Part shown: one piece after another, positions 24,224 through 36,673 of the stretch
Layout of the letters: each line of letters starts with the position of its first letter
Position numbering within the stretch: the first letter of the stretch is position 1
Source: Blakeslea trispora
Lineage: Eukaryota > Mucoromycota > Mucoromycetes > Mucorales > Choanephoraceae
Assembly (NCBI GenBank): GCA_025331445.1
Contig: JAIWNE010000003.1
Location: 186,001-250,000, forward strand
Length of the DNA stretch: 64,000 nt
Direction of reading: 5' to 3'
Notes under the pieces: generated by a model
The model's input: the letters and a program-made list of their open reading frames with translations, nothing else
Databases searched by the model: none
What the model was told of the DNA's origin: nothing
Made by a program: the position numbers and the translations under genes

Positions 24224-25078
24224 GTCTTTTTCTTTTGTTGCATGTATTTTTTTGATGCAAAAAGACAGAGACAAACAAGGTGAATGAGTGTGATCCAAGC
24301 GTTTATAAAAGAATTACAGGGAAGAAGAAACTCTGTGCACACTCACTTGTACACCGCATATACATTTAGCTACCTTTTTTTTTTCTCTTTTTTTTTAGGC
24401 CCCACCTAATAACTGGCCCGAATTAAGCACTTCGGTGTGTACCTAGATTTCAAAAAGCCACAATGACATCACGAGCTTCTGACAGACTTCTGGCTTCTTT
24501 GTATTTGATAGACAACTGATTGTCTTTGACAATTGAACACATTCTAATAGAGAAACTGGATTCCACCATGCTCGATAAGCACAATTGGGCTCCTAAAAAA
24601 AAAGCTCAGTCAAGAAGGATCAACAAAAAGAGCAAGAGTGCGACTAACGACTGAGAAAGAAATACCACTCTACTCATTGACATAAGCTAGAAGTTCAATG
24701 ATGTTTTCTTAAAATGTGACAATCGCTAGTGCAAGAAGTCAAAGACAATCTTTTCCAAAGAATTCACTCTGATATATAAGGACATGTACAGGAATAAATT
24801 TATCCAAGAACAAAAGATAAAAAGGAGCAAAGATGTGTTTGGTGTTTTGTTTGTAAATAGTTTATTTTTTAAAAAGAAAGTAGAGACAATGGCTAACTTC
24901 CGTGCGCTGCTATTATGCAGAAATCACGTTCGAAGGGTATGATCTCAGCAAGGTCAATAAATGAACCAAGCACCCCTAGTAGTGCCGCGTGTTTATGGAA
25001 TTTTTTTTTCTTTGGAACCTATAAAAAAGAAAAGAAAATAATACCAGTGCAGATAAAAGTTACGCCATATAAAGAAGC
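24224..25078. other. Intergenic interval
   Basis: The spacer between the 3' end of THI4 and the start of the PPR gene, both on the minus strand. The first 200 bp above the PPR start contain a T-rich tract (24375-24397 on the plus strand). No gene, RNA or repeat was recognised. Confidence 0.5.
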
Positions 25079-26148
<1,070 letters not shown>

Positions 26149-26210
26149 TTATCAGAAGAAGAAAAGACAAATTGGAATCTCGGTAGTATGGAGTTTGAGC
26201 TCTTTTCTCT

Positions 26211-26219
26211 CTATTTATA
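26211..26219 (-). promoter_or_regulatory. TATA box of THI4
   Basis: TATAAATAG on the minus strand, 66 bp above the THI4 ATG and followed by a CT-poor, AG-rich leader. Strong TATA promoters suit a highly inducible gene such as THI4, but regulation by thiamin is only inferred. Confidence 0.55.
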
Positions 26220-27039
26220 TTCCAGTTGCAAGAAATTATTTTTCTCATGCTAATTCGAATCTAAACATAACAAATGGAATTGTATAACGTCAATGTTACC
26301 CTTGAAATGACCCAGCAGTTTGGTGTTGTACTTTCGCAAAGAGATGTTACCAACATATCGGAACGGAGTGCATTTTTTGAGTCATATCCCGGCAATTTTA
26401 GAGTTTGAGATGTGCTTGATATCTAAATAATAGAACGCATCTGAAGATTTTTAAATGCCCCAAAATTCATCTATACGCGTCTCGTTCTAGTGTTAAAAAA
26501 CTGTAATCTGGCAAGAAGTAAAAGAAAATGCTTTTGGATATACATCATCTGTCATCTGAGTAGTGTTGCATAAAGCTAGTGAATTAAGTTTATTTTCCCA
26601 CTTACTGAATAAGTATACTTGATATATATTTCCTTATAATATAAATAAGCGTAGTTGTCAAAAAGAAATCAATTAGCTCTGCTAAGCCATTGTCGAAGAC
26701 TCAATCAACACTCTTTATGCTGATGCTTATAGAGAGTGTACAGATGACTAGATGTACTGTATGTTCACTCAGCATCTTATGTATTACGAGAGTGTTTTTT
26801 CAGCCAATAGAAATCAGCAATGAATTCATTCCCAAAATCTTTTGTTTCATGCATCTCATTTTTAACTCTTTAAAGGATCGCCATAAAAAGAAAGTCTTTA
26901 AGACCATCAGTTACACGCCTAATTTCCTTTTAGGGATTAAAGTACACCACATCTCGAAATAGAATAGATTGCACAATAAGAGAAAAGCATGACACAAAAA
27001 AAAATTGAGATTGCACTAACAAAAGATAAACATTGTATA

Positions 27040-27202
27040 CAGTCAGACCTATTGAATTTGGCGTTTCATAGAAAATCAATGGCGCATTTGCCAATATTGT
27101 TTCATCTCAGTAGACACTCTTACAACCCATATTAGGATGAAGCAATATTGACAAATGTGCCATTGATTTTCTATGAAACGCCAAATTCAATAGGTCTGAC
27201 TG
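27040..27202. mobile_element. Hairpin MITE, 163 bp, TA-flanked
   Basis: An almost perfect palindrome. The left arm starts CAGTCAGACCTATTGAATTT, and the right arm on the other strand reads the same over 67 bp with three differences, all transitions. About 28 bp separate the arms. TA is present on both sides (27038-27039 and 27203-27204), the signature of Tc1/mariner-type insertion. There is no coding capacity. The low arm divergence suggests recent insertion or conversion. A diverged terminus of the same family lies at 15568. Confidence 0.85.
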
Positions 27203-27902
27203 TACTTCCTTAAAACACGTTGTGCGTACTCATACTAAATCCATAGGAGAGAATGGCCCTCAGGGCGTAGCACAAGCGAGCAGTAGTAGCGATGGCGTTA
27301 GCTACAAGCAGCTGATGTTGTTGCCTGCTAACTAAATCAAGATAGCCAATATCTTTAAAAATCTTGATTTTTACAAATGCTGGAAATTGTCTACGGGTTC
27401 AGCTGTAGTGATGGAAATAGAAGAATTTTTATACAAAGTGTAATCATGAGCAATTCGTATGATTACAAAAGTAAGTGAATGAGCACATACGTTTTTCCAT
27501 GTTCGCTCCTCTTTTTGGCCTCTTCTTTTTTCGTTATTTATCATCTCGTTTTATTACTTTAGTTTAGATATTCTTCCTTCAGAAAACCAAATTGGTTGTC
27601 TTATGTGCTTGACATGAAAGATATGACAGGAAAGAAATTTTTTATTATTATATTTCACATTTGAAGGAAAACAAAGCGTGACTCATAGAGCATATACCAC
27701 ATTGGAAGTCGGAGTTGTGTCAACAAGGATTGTTCAAGAAACGAAGAGCAATTTGCACGTTGCTCCAACAGAGCATTGATGGCTATTATCTGTTTGGGAA
27801 TTCAAACAAACAATTTTTACAACATACGCCTTTTCGTTAGAGGTTCTTATCGCTATGCCGGTGAAGACTCCCCCATTTTGTCTCGTCGTTTTTGTTATTT
27901 TG

Positions 27903-28220
27903 TTATATGTATTCTATATGGCTGATTTGGAGCCCATTGGACTCTGTGCACTTGCTCAAAGATGACTGAATATCATATAGTGCATTCTGTGCTATATTAA
28001 TGGATGGATCTTTTGCATGTTCAAAATTCAAAATGTCTTTGCTGGCTTTTGCAGAACCCAACAACTGTGTTTCATCAAATACATAGTTAAGCTTTGGTTC
28101 ATTTTGTTCTTTTGCATTACGGGTTGAAAGCTTTCCATCTTTTCTTTCAATAGACTGCTGACTTGCAGGGGTAACTGGGTTTACAAGTATGTCCGGATAC
28201 AAGTATGATAAATCTGCTTT
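27903..28220 (-). other. Possible terminal coding exon of an unrecognised gene
   Basis: An open frame of about 105 codons read from an acceptor-like AAAAG near 28221, with no ATG of its own, giving DLSYLYPDILVNPVTPASQQ and ending QISHIEYI. Composition is protein-like and not low-complexity, but no domain or convincing upstream exon was found. The only candidate start is an ATG near 28295, which would need a GC-AG intron. Could be a small gene, a relic, or chance. Confidence 0.25.
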
Positions 28221-28954
28221 TCTTATTCATAACAGAATAGTAATATCTTTTTGTTTCTTTTATTGAGTTTCATAGTGTACACTTGCCTTCATCTCAAGCA
28301 ATGTGACCTATTGTATGGATTAAAAGAGTGAAGCTATTGATTGGAAGATTAGCGAGTCAATCACTTTTTTTTTCTTAAACGCATGGTGTCTGGTTAATCA
28401 ATCTCTTTTTTTTCATGCTGCATTGAGGCTAGATTTCATGACTGAGTTTCTTTCTCCCAAAAAAGAACAATTGAATGTTTCTAACAGTGCTATCACGCCA
28501 ATTTTCTGATCTCGTTTGCTATGATTCTTCTTAGTTGCAATTACTTTGGAAACCGAATAAGAACTCATGTGCTGTATCTCACAAAACAAAGCGAATCAAA
28601 GAGAGAGAAAATCAGACTCTAATAATATGCTTTATGGTTTATTTATTTGTTGCAAAGTTTGCTTTTAATCGAGGGCTCTGTTTAGACTTTGTTTGTACAT
28701 ATCTAAATTTGTTTTCTATTAAGCTTGCTTGTATTCTGCTTCCTTGAGCGAAATAAAATAAAAATAGGAAGGGATCATGTTGTCTGTTAGGGTAAACAAC
28801 TGGAATAATCAAGTTATTATTTACAGGAAATTGAAACATCCGAAAAAAAAGAACGTGGTTTGCTTTCTCGTAGCTCTTTTTGAGATTTCCCTTTTTTCTA
28901 CATACATATTTTTACTAATTCTTCTTCTTTATTTATTTTATTCATATTAATCCA

Positions 28955-31488
28955 ATGTCTTATCAGGCAAGAATTGACATTGTCAATGGCGTTCTCAGCA
29001 GAACTCCACGTACTGTTGAATTTCCCAAAAGTGCAACTACAGGAAATCAAGCAGTTCTATCCGAAGTATTTGGTCAAAATGTGTTTAGTTTAAAAGAGAT
29101 GTCAAACAGACTTCCTAAGCCTGTCTTCGAGCGCTTTTGTAATCAACTAAAGGGAGGAGACACATTGGATAAAGCTACTGCTGATGCTATTGCACATGCG
29201 GCCAAAGTATGGGCTCTTGAGCGTCATGCTACTCATTTCACTCATTGGTTCCAACCGTTAAATGACTCTACAGCTGAAAAGCATGACTCTTTCTTGTCCT
29301 TGAAAGTATCATTTGCTAGTGGATTTTCTGAAGTAAATCATTGAAAAAAGGAGTTGAATTATGTTAGACATGTTACAATTATATGTTATCTTAACTAAAT
29401 CATGTTTTTTTTTCTATCGCTACTTTAGACAACAGCATTAGAAACATTTTCTGGTTCAGAGTTGTTACAATCAGAGCCAGATGCCTCTTCTTTCCCTTCT
29501 GGGGGTATGCGAACTACCTTCGAAGCAAGAGGTTATACCGTTTGGGATACCAAAAGGTAGAAAAGATTGGCTGATTTACAACAGCGCAAAGAATAATGCT
29601 GTTTTTCTTTTATATCGATCACAATAATAGCCCTATGTTTTTGCAAGAAGGACCTCACAATACCATGGTATTATACATTCCATCTGTCTTTATAGCTTAC
29701 AACGGTCAAGCACTTGACGAGAAGTCTGTTCTTTTACGATCTTCTTCACTCATATCTAAAATATCGCTTGAACTACTTCACTTAATTGAGCCTGTTACTG
29801 AAGGTACATTTGAAGAAGATGGTTTCATCGAAAAAGAAAAATCATATATACATCAAAGCTAAATAATTTGTTTGTCATCCTATGATACAGATCAACCGCG
29901 CACTAAAGAGATTTTTACAACTTTGGGAACTGAACAAGAGTTCTTTCTTGTTGACAGAAGCTTATATGGACTTCGACCTGATCTCAAGACATGTGGACAA
30001 ACCTTAGTAGGCGGTCTTCCTGCTCGACATCAGCAACTTGAAGACCATTATTTCGGAAAGATTCCTTCCCGCGTTTTGGCTGCTATGAGTGAAGTTGAAC
30101 TAGAGCTGGCCAAGCTAGGTGTACCTATCAAAACGCGTCATAATGAAGTCGCTCCTTGTCAATTTGAGGCTGCGCCAATTTTTGAAGAAGCATTGATTGC
30201 TGTTGATCACAACTTGTTAACAATGGATGTATTTCATCGTGTTGCTCATCGATACAAACTCAAATGTCTTTTCCATGAGAAGCCCTTCAAGGGTGTCAAT
30301 GGATCAGGAAAACACTGTAACTGGAGTATATCTACTGATCGCGGTGACAATCTATTGAACCCAACGAGCAATCCAGAGACAAACTATCGATTCTTGCTCT
30401 TTTTGGTTGCTGTTTTAAAAGCAGTGCTTGATCATGGTGATTTGCTACGTGCAGGTGTTGCTTCTGCTTCAAACGATCATCGATTAGGTGCACAAGAAGC
30501 CCCGCCAGGCATCATCTCTGTGTTTTTGGGCTCTGAACTAAATGAAGTCTTAAATGCTGTGGAAGAAGGACGTAGCGTAAACAAGGAAGTGGCTGGTGTG
30601 CAAAAGACTCAAATTAGAGTAAAGGGAACAACACTAGATCTTCAGGTGGCTACTTTACCCAAGTTGAGTCGAGACATGACCGACCGTAACCGTACCTCAC
30701 CATTTGCTTTTACAGGAAATAAGTTTGAGTTTCGTGCAGTGGGTTCAAAGCAATCTCCTTCCTTCCCTGTCACTTTGCTCAATTCAGCTGTCGCCTTTGC
30801 TTTGATGCAAATTAAGGACGACTTAAAGAAACAAATGGGAAACAAGTCATTGGCATCAGAACATGACATCCTAACCATTATTCGCAAATACATCACACTC
30901 ACTAAAAATGTTCGATTCGAAGGCGACAACTACACTCATGAATGGGAAGAAGAAGCAGCCAAGCGTGGTCTTGCCAACATCAAGAATAGTCCTGAAGCCT
31001 TCAAGAGACTCCGAGCTGCCAACAATGCGAACATGCTAACTCGTCTTGGTGTCTTTACAGAAGAAGAATTGGAGTCTCGTTATCACATTTTGTGCGAGAA
31101 ATATGCGAAGGAAATCATGATTGAAGCTCTTACTATATTAGAAATTATCGTTCAACAAGTTCTTCCTGCAGCTTTTAGCTACCGTCATGAACTTGCAGAA
31201 TCAGTTGCTTTTCTAAAACAAGCGGGTGCTGAAGCAGGTCCTGAAAAGAGATGGCTAGACCAGCTTGTCACTCCTGCTTCTTCTCTTCAAACAGTAGCAG
31301 GCCAGATAGAAGAAAAAATACAAGAAGCTCAAAGGATTGAGGACCCTATCATGGCAGCAGATTATGCTTATTCTGTACTGCTGCCTATCATGGAAGATGC
31401 ACGTTCTCTGTCTGATCAACTTGAGAAATTAGTTGCTGATAAGTATTGGCCATTGCCTAAATACAACGAGCTGTTTTCAACGTTGTAG
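28955..31488 (+). CDS. Glutamine synthetase, type III
   Basis: ATP-dependent synthesis of glutamine from glutamate and ammonia by the large type III (GlnN-like) enzyme. Exons are 28955-29332, 29429-29556, 29631-29803 and 29891-31488, all phase-consistent, giving 758 residues. This is the size of type III rather than the roughly 350-370 residues of the usual fungal type II. The GSIII N-terminal region is visible ([60 protein letters not shown]). The catalytic part follows ([67 protein letters not shown]). The C terminus is a helical extension. No targeting peptide is evident. It converges on the BRAP2-like gene with 47 bp between stop codons. Confidence 0.93.
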
Positions 31489-31535
31489 AAATAAAAGTTT
31501 TTTTATTATTATTCTTGTTATCATCATGATTTTGA

Positions 31536-33256
31536 TTATCGTTTTCCTCTTCGTCTGCTTGTTCTTGAATAAGTCTTACGAGTGCCTACGCTTGCTCCCT
31601 CTAGTTCAGGACGGCCTTGCACCTTTTCGCGCGTCTCCAAAAAGAACATGAGATCGCGTACTTGATCATTGAGATCACCAATAGCTTTATCTCTTTCTGC
31701 TATGTTCTTTACTAGCAAATCGTTGTTTCCTGACAGGATGTTGGTCGACTAATAGAATGGTTTGTTTTAGTGAAAAAAAATGATGCATTATTGATCTGTG
31801 CATCTACCTCCTTTTCTACTGCCCAAATCTTTCGAATGGCCTCGTATTTCTCTTTCCACATGTCTAGTTTATGCTCTGACTTTTGCTTTTCCAAAGTCAT
31901 CTCATCTATTTGTTTTTTCTTCTTCTCGTTCATGTCTTCTATCTGCTTGTTTTCTGCTTTTGTTTTATCGCTTTCTGCCAATAAACATCTTGTCTGAGAA
32001 GTAAGTTGTGACAATTGAGCAGTCAATGCTTCCATTTGATTTTCGAAATAAATGCGCTGCGAATCCAGTTGTGAAGTCAACATGTAGCTGTATTCCAATG
32101 ACATAGCCTCCACTTTCTCCTATTGAATAGTTCGAGATGAGTTCTGACGAGATACAGCCGAAAGCATATAGTTACACCTACCGCATGATTAAGGTTTTGC
32201 TCATTGGAACTGGCAGTATGATTTGGTAGTTCAACCAGCTTACCGTCTACTGCATTCTGTACCAATCTGTGTACATAGTTATCGCCTGCATAATCCCACA
32301 CACGCTGCGTGCTAATCTCAAGTGAATAAAGGTGACTTGTTTGTCGATAATGATCATAAGCATGCGCACCATTGTATCTACCACAACCAATGTGACCACA
32401 AATCAAACAGACCCATAAATTATCTGATGTTTTGCAAATTGTACATTCATTTTGGTCGCTTTGTTCAACATGAGATGGTATCAATTGATGAATGCGGATC
32501 AAATCAACCGAGTTTGTCTCTGATGTTTTTAACTGTTGTGGTTTTTGAGAGTACCGACAAACAGGGCAGCTACCATCTTCCCATTTGGATAGACAACGAG
32601 AGTGAAATGTATGCTGGCACAAAATAGTTAAGAGGCCTATCAGTTTCTCATCCATTGGTTCCAAACAAACAGGGCAAATGGATAGAGAGTTCTCTTCCAA
32701 ATCATGGTGGGATAGCTGATAGAGTGGAGCTGGCTTTGAATTAATTTCCAAAGACTCAACAAACATAATTTGGCATTTTTCAGGCTATAGAATAATAAAG
32801 TTTACAAAAAAAAATACAAATATTCCATCACTTCATACTCACATCCATAGAACTATAAAGACGGCCATTGTACTGTTTGTAGTAATTAATTGCGGTCGAA
32901 GTATCACGAAATTCCATCAGTATCATGTAAGTATCTGGCGTAGTATCTCTAATAACAATAAAGTCACATGATTGTTTATTTCTCCTTTTTTTTTTCATTT
33001 ACCTCAAAACACGATAATGACTGACAGATGAATCAACCGGCGCAACAAAATCAAGAAACTCAGGTATTGATATAGAGAGTGGTATTGAGAAGGTGCAGAG
33101 AATGATAGGCGTACTGCTTGTTGATGTTGTCAGTATATTGCCTGGCTTAGTTACTTCTTGATTTAAGGCCAATGTACCATAGTCATACACTGTTTTCTTG
33201 CGGTTGAATGTAATGGAAGCAATAAGTGGCTCTTTTATATTTGATATCTGCTTCAT
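31536..33256 (-). CDS. BRAP2/Etp1-type RING ubiquitin ligase
   Basis: A cytosolic ubiquitin ligase of the BRCA1-associated protein 2 family (Etp1 in yeast). Domains come in the family order. An N-terminal BRAP2/RRM-like domain (PIILCTFSIPLSISIPEFLDF, then TYMILMEFRDTSTAINYYKQ) is followed by a C3H2C3-type RING (CPVCLEPMDEK, CQHTFHSRCLSKWEDGSCPVC). A ZnF-UBP domain follows (CTICKTSDNLWVCLICGHIG, GAHAYDHYRQTSHLYSLEI), then a coiled coil of about 120 residues in the exons at 31712-32120. The C terminus is basic (TSRRRGKR). Introns fall near 32945, 32790, 32125 and 31760. The terminal exon joins in phase across TCGACCAACATC. The ATG at 33254-33256 is preceded by an A-rich leader. Confidence 0.92.
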
Positions 33257-34297
33257 AGTAAAATAGGGGAAAACTACTTTAAACAGAGCAAAGTATTACA
33301 AAACAAAACAAAACAAAAGAAAAAAGAGAGAAAGAGAAAAAAAAGAGAACAATGCGTGCAAATTGATTTAAACTCTACTCAGAATGATGGAACTAGGCTG
33401 TACAAAGCACCAGTTTGTTTCAATACGAAAAGAAATGAAGTAAGACATAATACTACAAGTGTCTCTAAAGATGCACTGGATGCTCATTGTAAAATGATTC
33501 GACAAATGTTTGTAGCATCATCAGGCAAACCCATATTCAGCTTTCTTTTATAAACTAAGCACAAGTATGCAGAAAAATACTGTAGGCGAGAAAACTATTG
33601 AGATGCTTTTTCAGCTTTGATCAGGTTAATCTGGTTTCTGAATAGACCATGCTATCGATTCACGAGCGATTCTTGCAAGACACCCTTTTTTTTTCTCTTT
33701 TCCTTTGATCACTTGTGTCATGTCAACCTCTTAGTTCAAGAAAGGGCAAACAGATGTCCATGACCATTTAGACATTGAATAAAGCTGCCGAAGAAAATTA
33801 TAAGAAAAGGCATAATAACTTTTGCTTAGGTCACTGCTGTAAGTAGTCTATCACACAACAAAAAGGCTACCATTGCATGACTTGAGAGAACTCTTTTGCT
33901 TGATTGCATCATAATAAGCTATGTGTACTTGTGGTCACTATCATGCTCTATCCCCCTACTGTTCTGCAAAAGAGCAGATTTTGAAAGAAGGGTCATTGAC
34001 TATCAGAATAAATTTCTCATAGTAAATTTAAAGGTAGCTAGTTGAAATGAATACTAGTAAATTCAAGACATGTCTTTGTCGTAGGTTTATCTAACACATT
34101 TACTCATTTGACGTATGCATAATTGTTTTTTTTTCTTTCTTTCTTCGACTTTCCGATCTATTTTAGTATAGAAAAAAAAAGCTGCGAATTAAACAACAGT
34201 CCAAAGTGACCGTGTTTGCCTAAATGCTCTCTTTTATTGTAGGGGTGCATTTCTCTCTTTTCCTTCTCTTTTCCTTACAACACTTATTACAATCATT
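33257..34297. other. Divergent promoter interval
   Basis: About 1 kb between the BRAP2-like and TIM13 starts. It holds a 65-codon open frame (33356-33553, plus) without recognisable domain. The 60 bp before the TIM13 ATG are CT-rich. Nothing else was seen. Confidence 0.5.
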
Positions 34298-34738
34298 ATG
34301 AGCGACTATTCTTCCAACTACGGCCTCGGTGACCTCGTAAGTGAACAGAGACAGCAGCGTGTTTGTCTTGCCCGTTTTCTCGAAAAATAAAAACTAAGAA
34401 TTGATTTCCTATTGTAGAGCAACAAGAAGCAAGAAGTTATGGACCAAGTTCGTTCCGAACTTGCTTTAGCCAACGCTCAAGAACTCATCAACGTAAGCGA
34501 AGAAAAACAAAAAGGATTAGCAGGGAAACGCGTAGCATATTAATGTGATTATGGGACATAATAGAAAATCAACGAAAAGTGTTATTTCAAGTGTGTTCCC
34601 AAGCCTGGTGCTCGTCTTGAATCTGGCGAACAAGCTTGTCTCTCCAAGTGTATGGACCGTTACATGGAAGCTTGGAATGTTGTTTCTCGTGCTTATGTTG
34701 CCAGACTTCAACGTGAAACTCAAGGTGCCAACCTTTAA
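34298..34738 (+). CDS. TIM13: Mitochondrial intermembrane-space chaperone Tim13
   Basis: A small Tim chaperone that, with Tim8, escorts hydrophobic precursors across the intermembrane space. Exons are 34298-34336, 34418-34492 and 34565-34738, giving 95 residues. The twin CX3C motif is exact: CYFKC and CLSKC, separated by the usual spacing, followed by [18 protein letters not shown]. No presequence is present, as expected for an intermembrane-space protein imported by the disulfide relay. The exons were too short and split for a simple open-frame scan. The best match by motif context ([13 protein letters not shown] between the pairs) is Tim13 rather than Tim8, 9 or 10. Confidence 0.93.
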
Positions 34739-36673
34739 GTTAGAAATCAACTTTTTTAAACGAAAAAAAAACAAATTAGTGTATTTTATCATTCATTCAA
34801 AAACCACAAAACATGTATAGCAAGTTTAATCCCCCTCCTCCTTTTTTTTTTTTTTTGTTTTCTCGATCTTCATATAAAAAGAAAAAAGAATTATTATTGT
34901 ACAGTAATCTGGTCGACGAATCTCAAGAAATCATTGTTGATATTTCTGTATTGTAATTCTTTTGAGTGTCCAATTATGCTGACAGTAAACGTCTAACAAG
35001 CTATAACAATGCAAAGCCTGAGCTCGTTCTTTGCCCAGCACGCTTTCATGATTACCCTACATCTTCTGATTACAGCCTTCACAGCGATAAATTTTACAGT
35101 TGTCTACAACAATAAAAAGCCTTTCTTGTCATGTTTATTAGACTAAACCGTCTTTTTTCTTTGAAGCTATTTGTAATAGGTTTCTTGGAGCCTATATCAC
35201 ACTATTACACAAAAAAAAACATATATTTGCTTTCTGGCTCATTGATTTGACAGATTTCCTAATAAATCGAGCCAGTCAAAGGTTTTCTTTTACTAGTTGG
35301 TTACTGCTATGTAGTAAGAATGCAACCCTAAGAAAAAAAACCAAAACTCATATAAATCTTTATGTTCGTAATTGCGATAAACATGTGAGCAAACGTGCTG
35401 AACAAACAAAGCCTATTATCACAGCTTGTTGATAGTTTAATAGATTCTCTTTGAATAAATTTCCGGTAGCTTTTTTCACAGAGAGAGGTCTCACTCAAAA
35501 GGGCCTGGGTCCTAATCACTTGCAATGGGTAAACCTTGAGCTATTAAATGCATTTTTGTAACGAGTTACTTCAAAGCAGATACACTACATTCAATGGTAT
35601 GTGTTGTACTTGCTTTTGTAGCACTATCACAGTATGCATAAATAAGAACAGAGATATCTTGGATCGAATTTGATAATCTTTCCTTGATGATTCCATCATT
35701 ATTAGCTCCCGTAGCTTCAAGTCATGAAAATGATACAGCCTCAGCAAGCATATTCAATACTCCTACACTTATCACTTCTACAACAAGCTCAATAGAAGTT
35801 CTTTTTGTGAAGTACAAAGCTATAACGATAATTAACTTGATGAGTGATCTCCGCTTATTTACTTTACATTTCCCTTAGCACGAACAAGTTCAATAGTTTA
35901 CTTCTATCTTCACACTATAAACGATTCAACACTTTGACATACGAATGTATTCGACTACATCATCAAGTTTACATTATCTGCTGTGTTTATGGCCACATGT
36001 CTTTCTCTTGAGACTTTGAGAATTTTAATGTTTGGTCTGCAAACAGTTTTAGCAAAAATCATTCAAATTTAATCGCAAAAAGTAAAAAGTAAAACAATCG
36101 TATAAGGAAATAATTAAAGCTTTATTATTAAAAAAGATAGCTTGGTAAAGAAAGGCCTTACAAGATTCACTATAAGATAAGATATATGAGTATAAGCTAT
36201 AAACACAACAAAACAGAATTTTGAAGGGATAATAAAATTGCAGTTGAATTTCTCAGAGATTGTTCACCTTGGATAACCCACATCTCATTAAAGATTGTGA
36301 ACATCGGAATATGCTTCGATTCGGGTCCATAAAAGTTGTCCATCATTTTACTGCAATAGTATTACCCCCCAATTTCTTCGTTTTTGATTACTAACCTTTT
36401 AAAATATAAAGCTAAAAGAAAAAAGAGAGAGAAAAACGAAAAAAGCAAAAAAGAAAAGATGGCTTTTTATACACGCGTAAAGAAAATTTTAGAGTGACTG
36501 GTATTTTGCAAAAATTTTTATCAAGCAGATTTAAAAAAAATTGACATATGATAAACTATTATCCGGCCTTTTTTTTTTTTTTCTTTAAAAAAAAACTAAT
36601 TCTCAAGCAGATTGGCTTAATTTTGTATCAAAGATTTTTATTGTTATTTTTTACAAAGCAAAAAAAAAAAGAA
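34739..36673. other. Intergenic interval
   Basis: A 1.9-kb AT-rich spacer between the convergent TIM13 and U11/U12-65K genes. It has homopolymer T and A runs (for example near 34840 and 36570-36595) and no open frame that looks coding. Confidence 0.5.
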
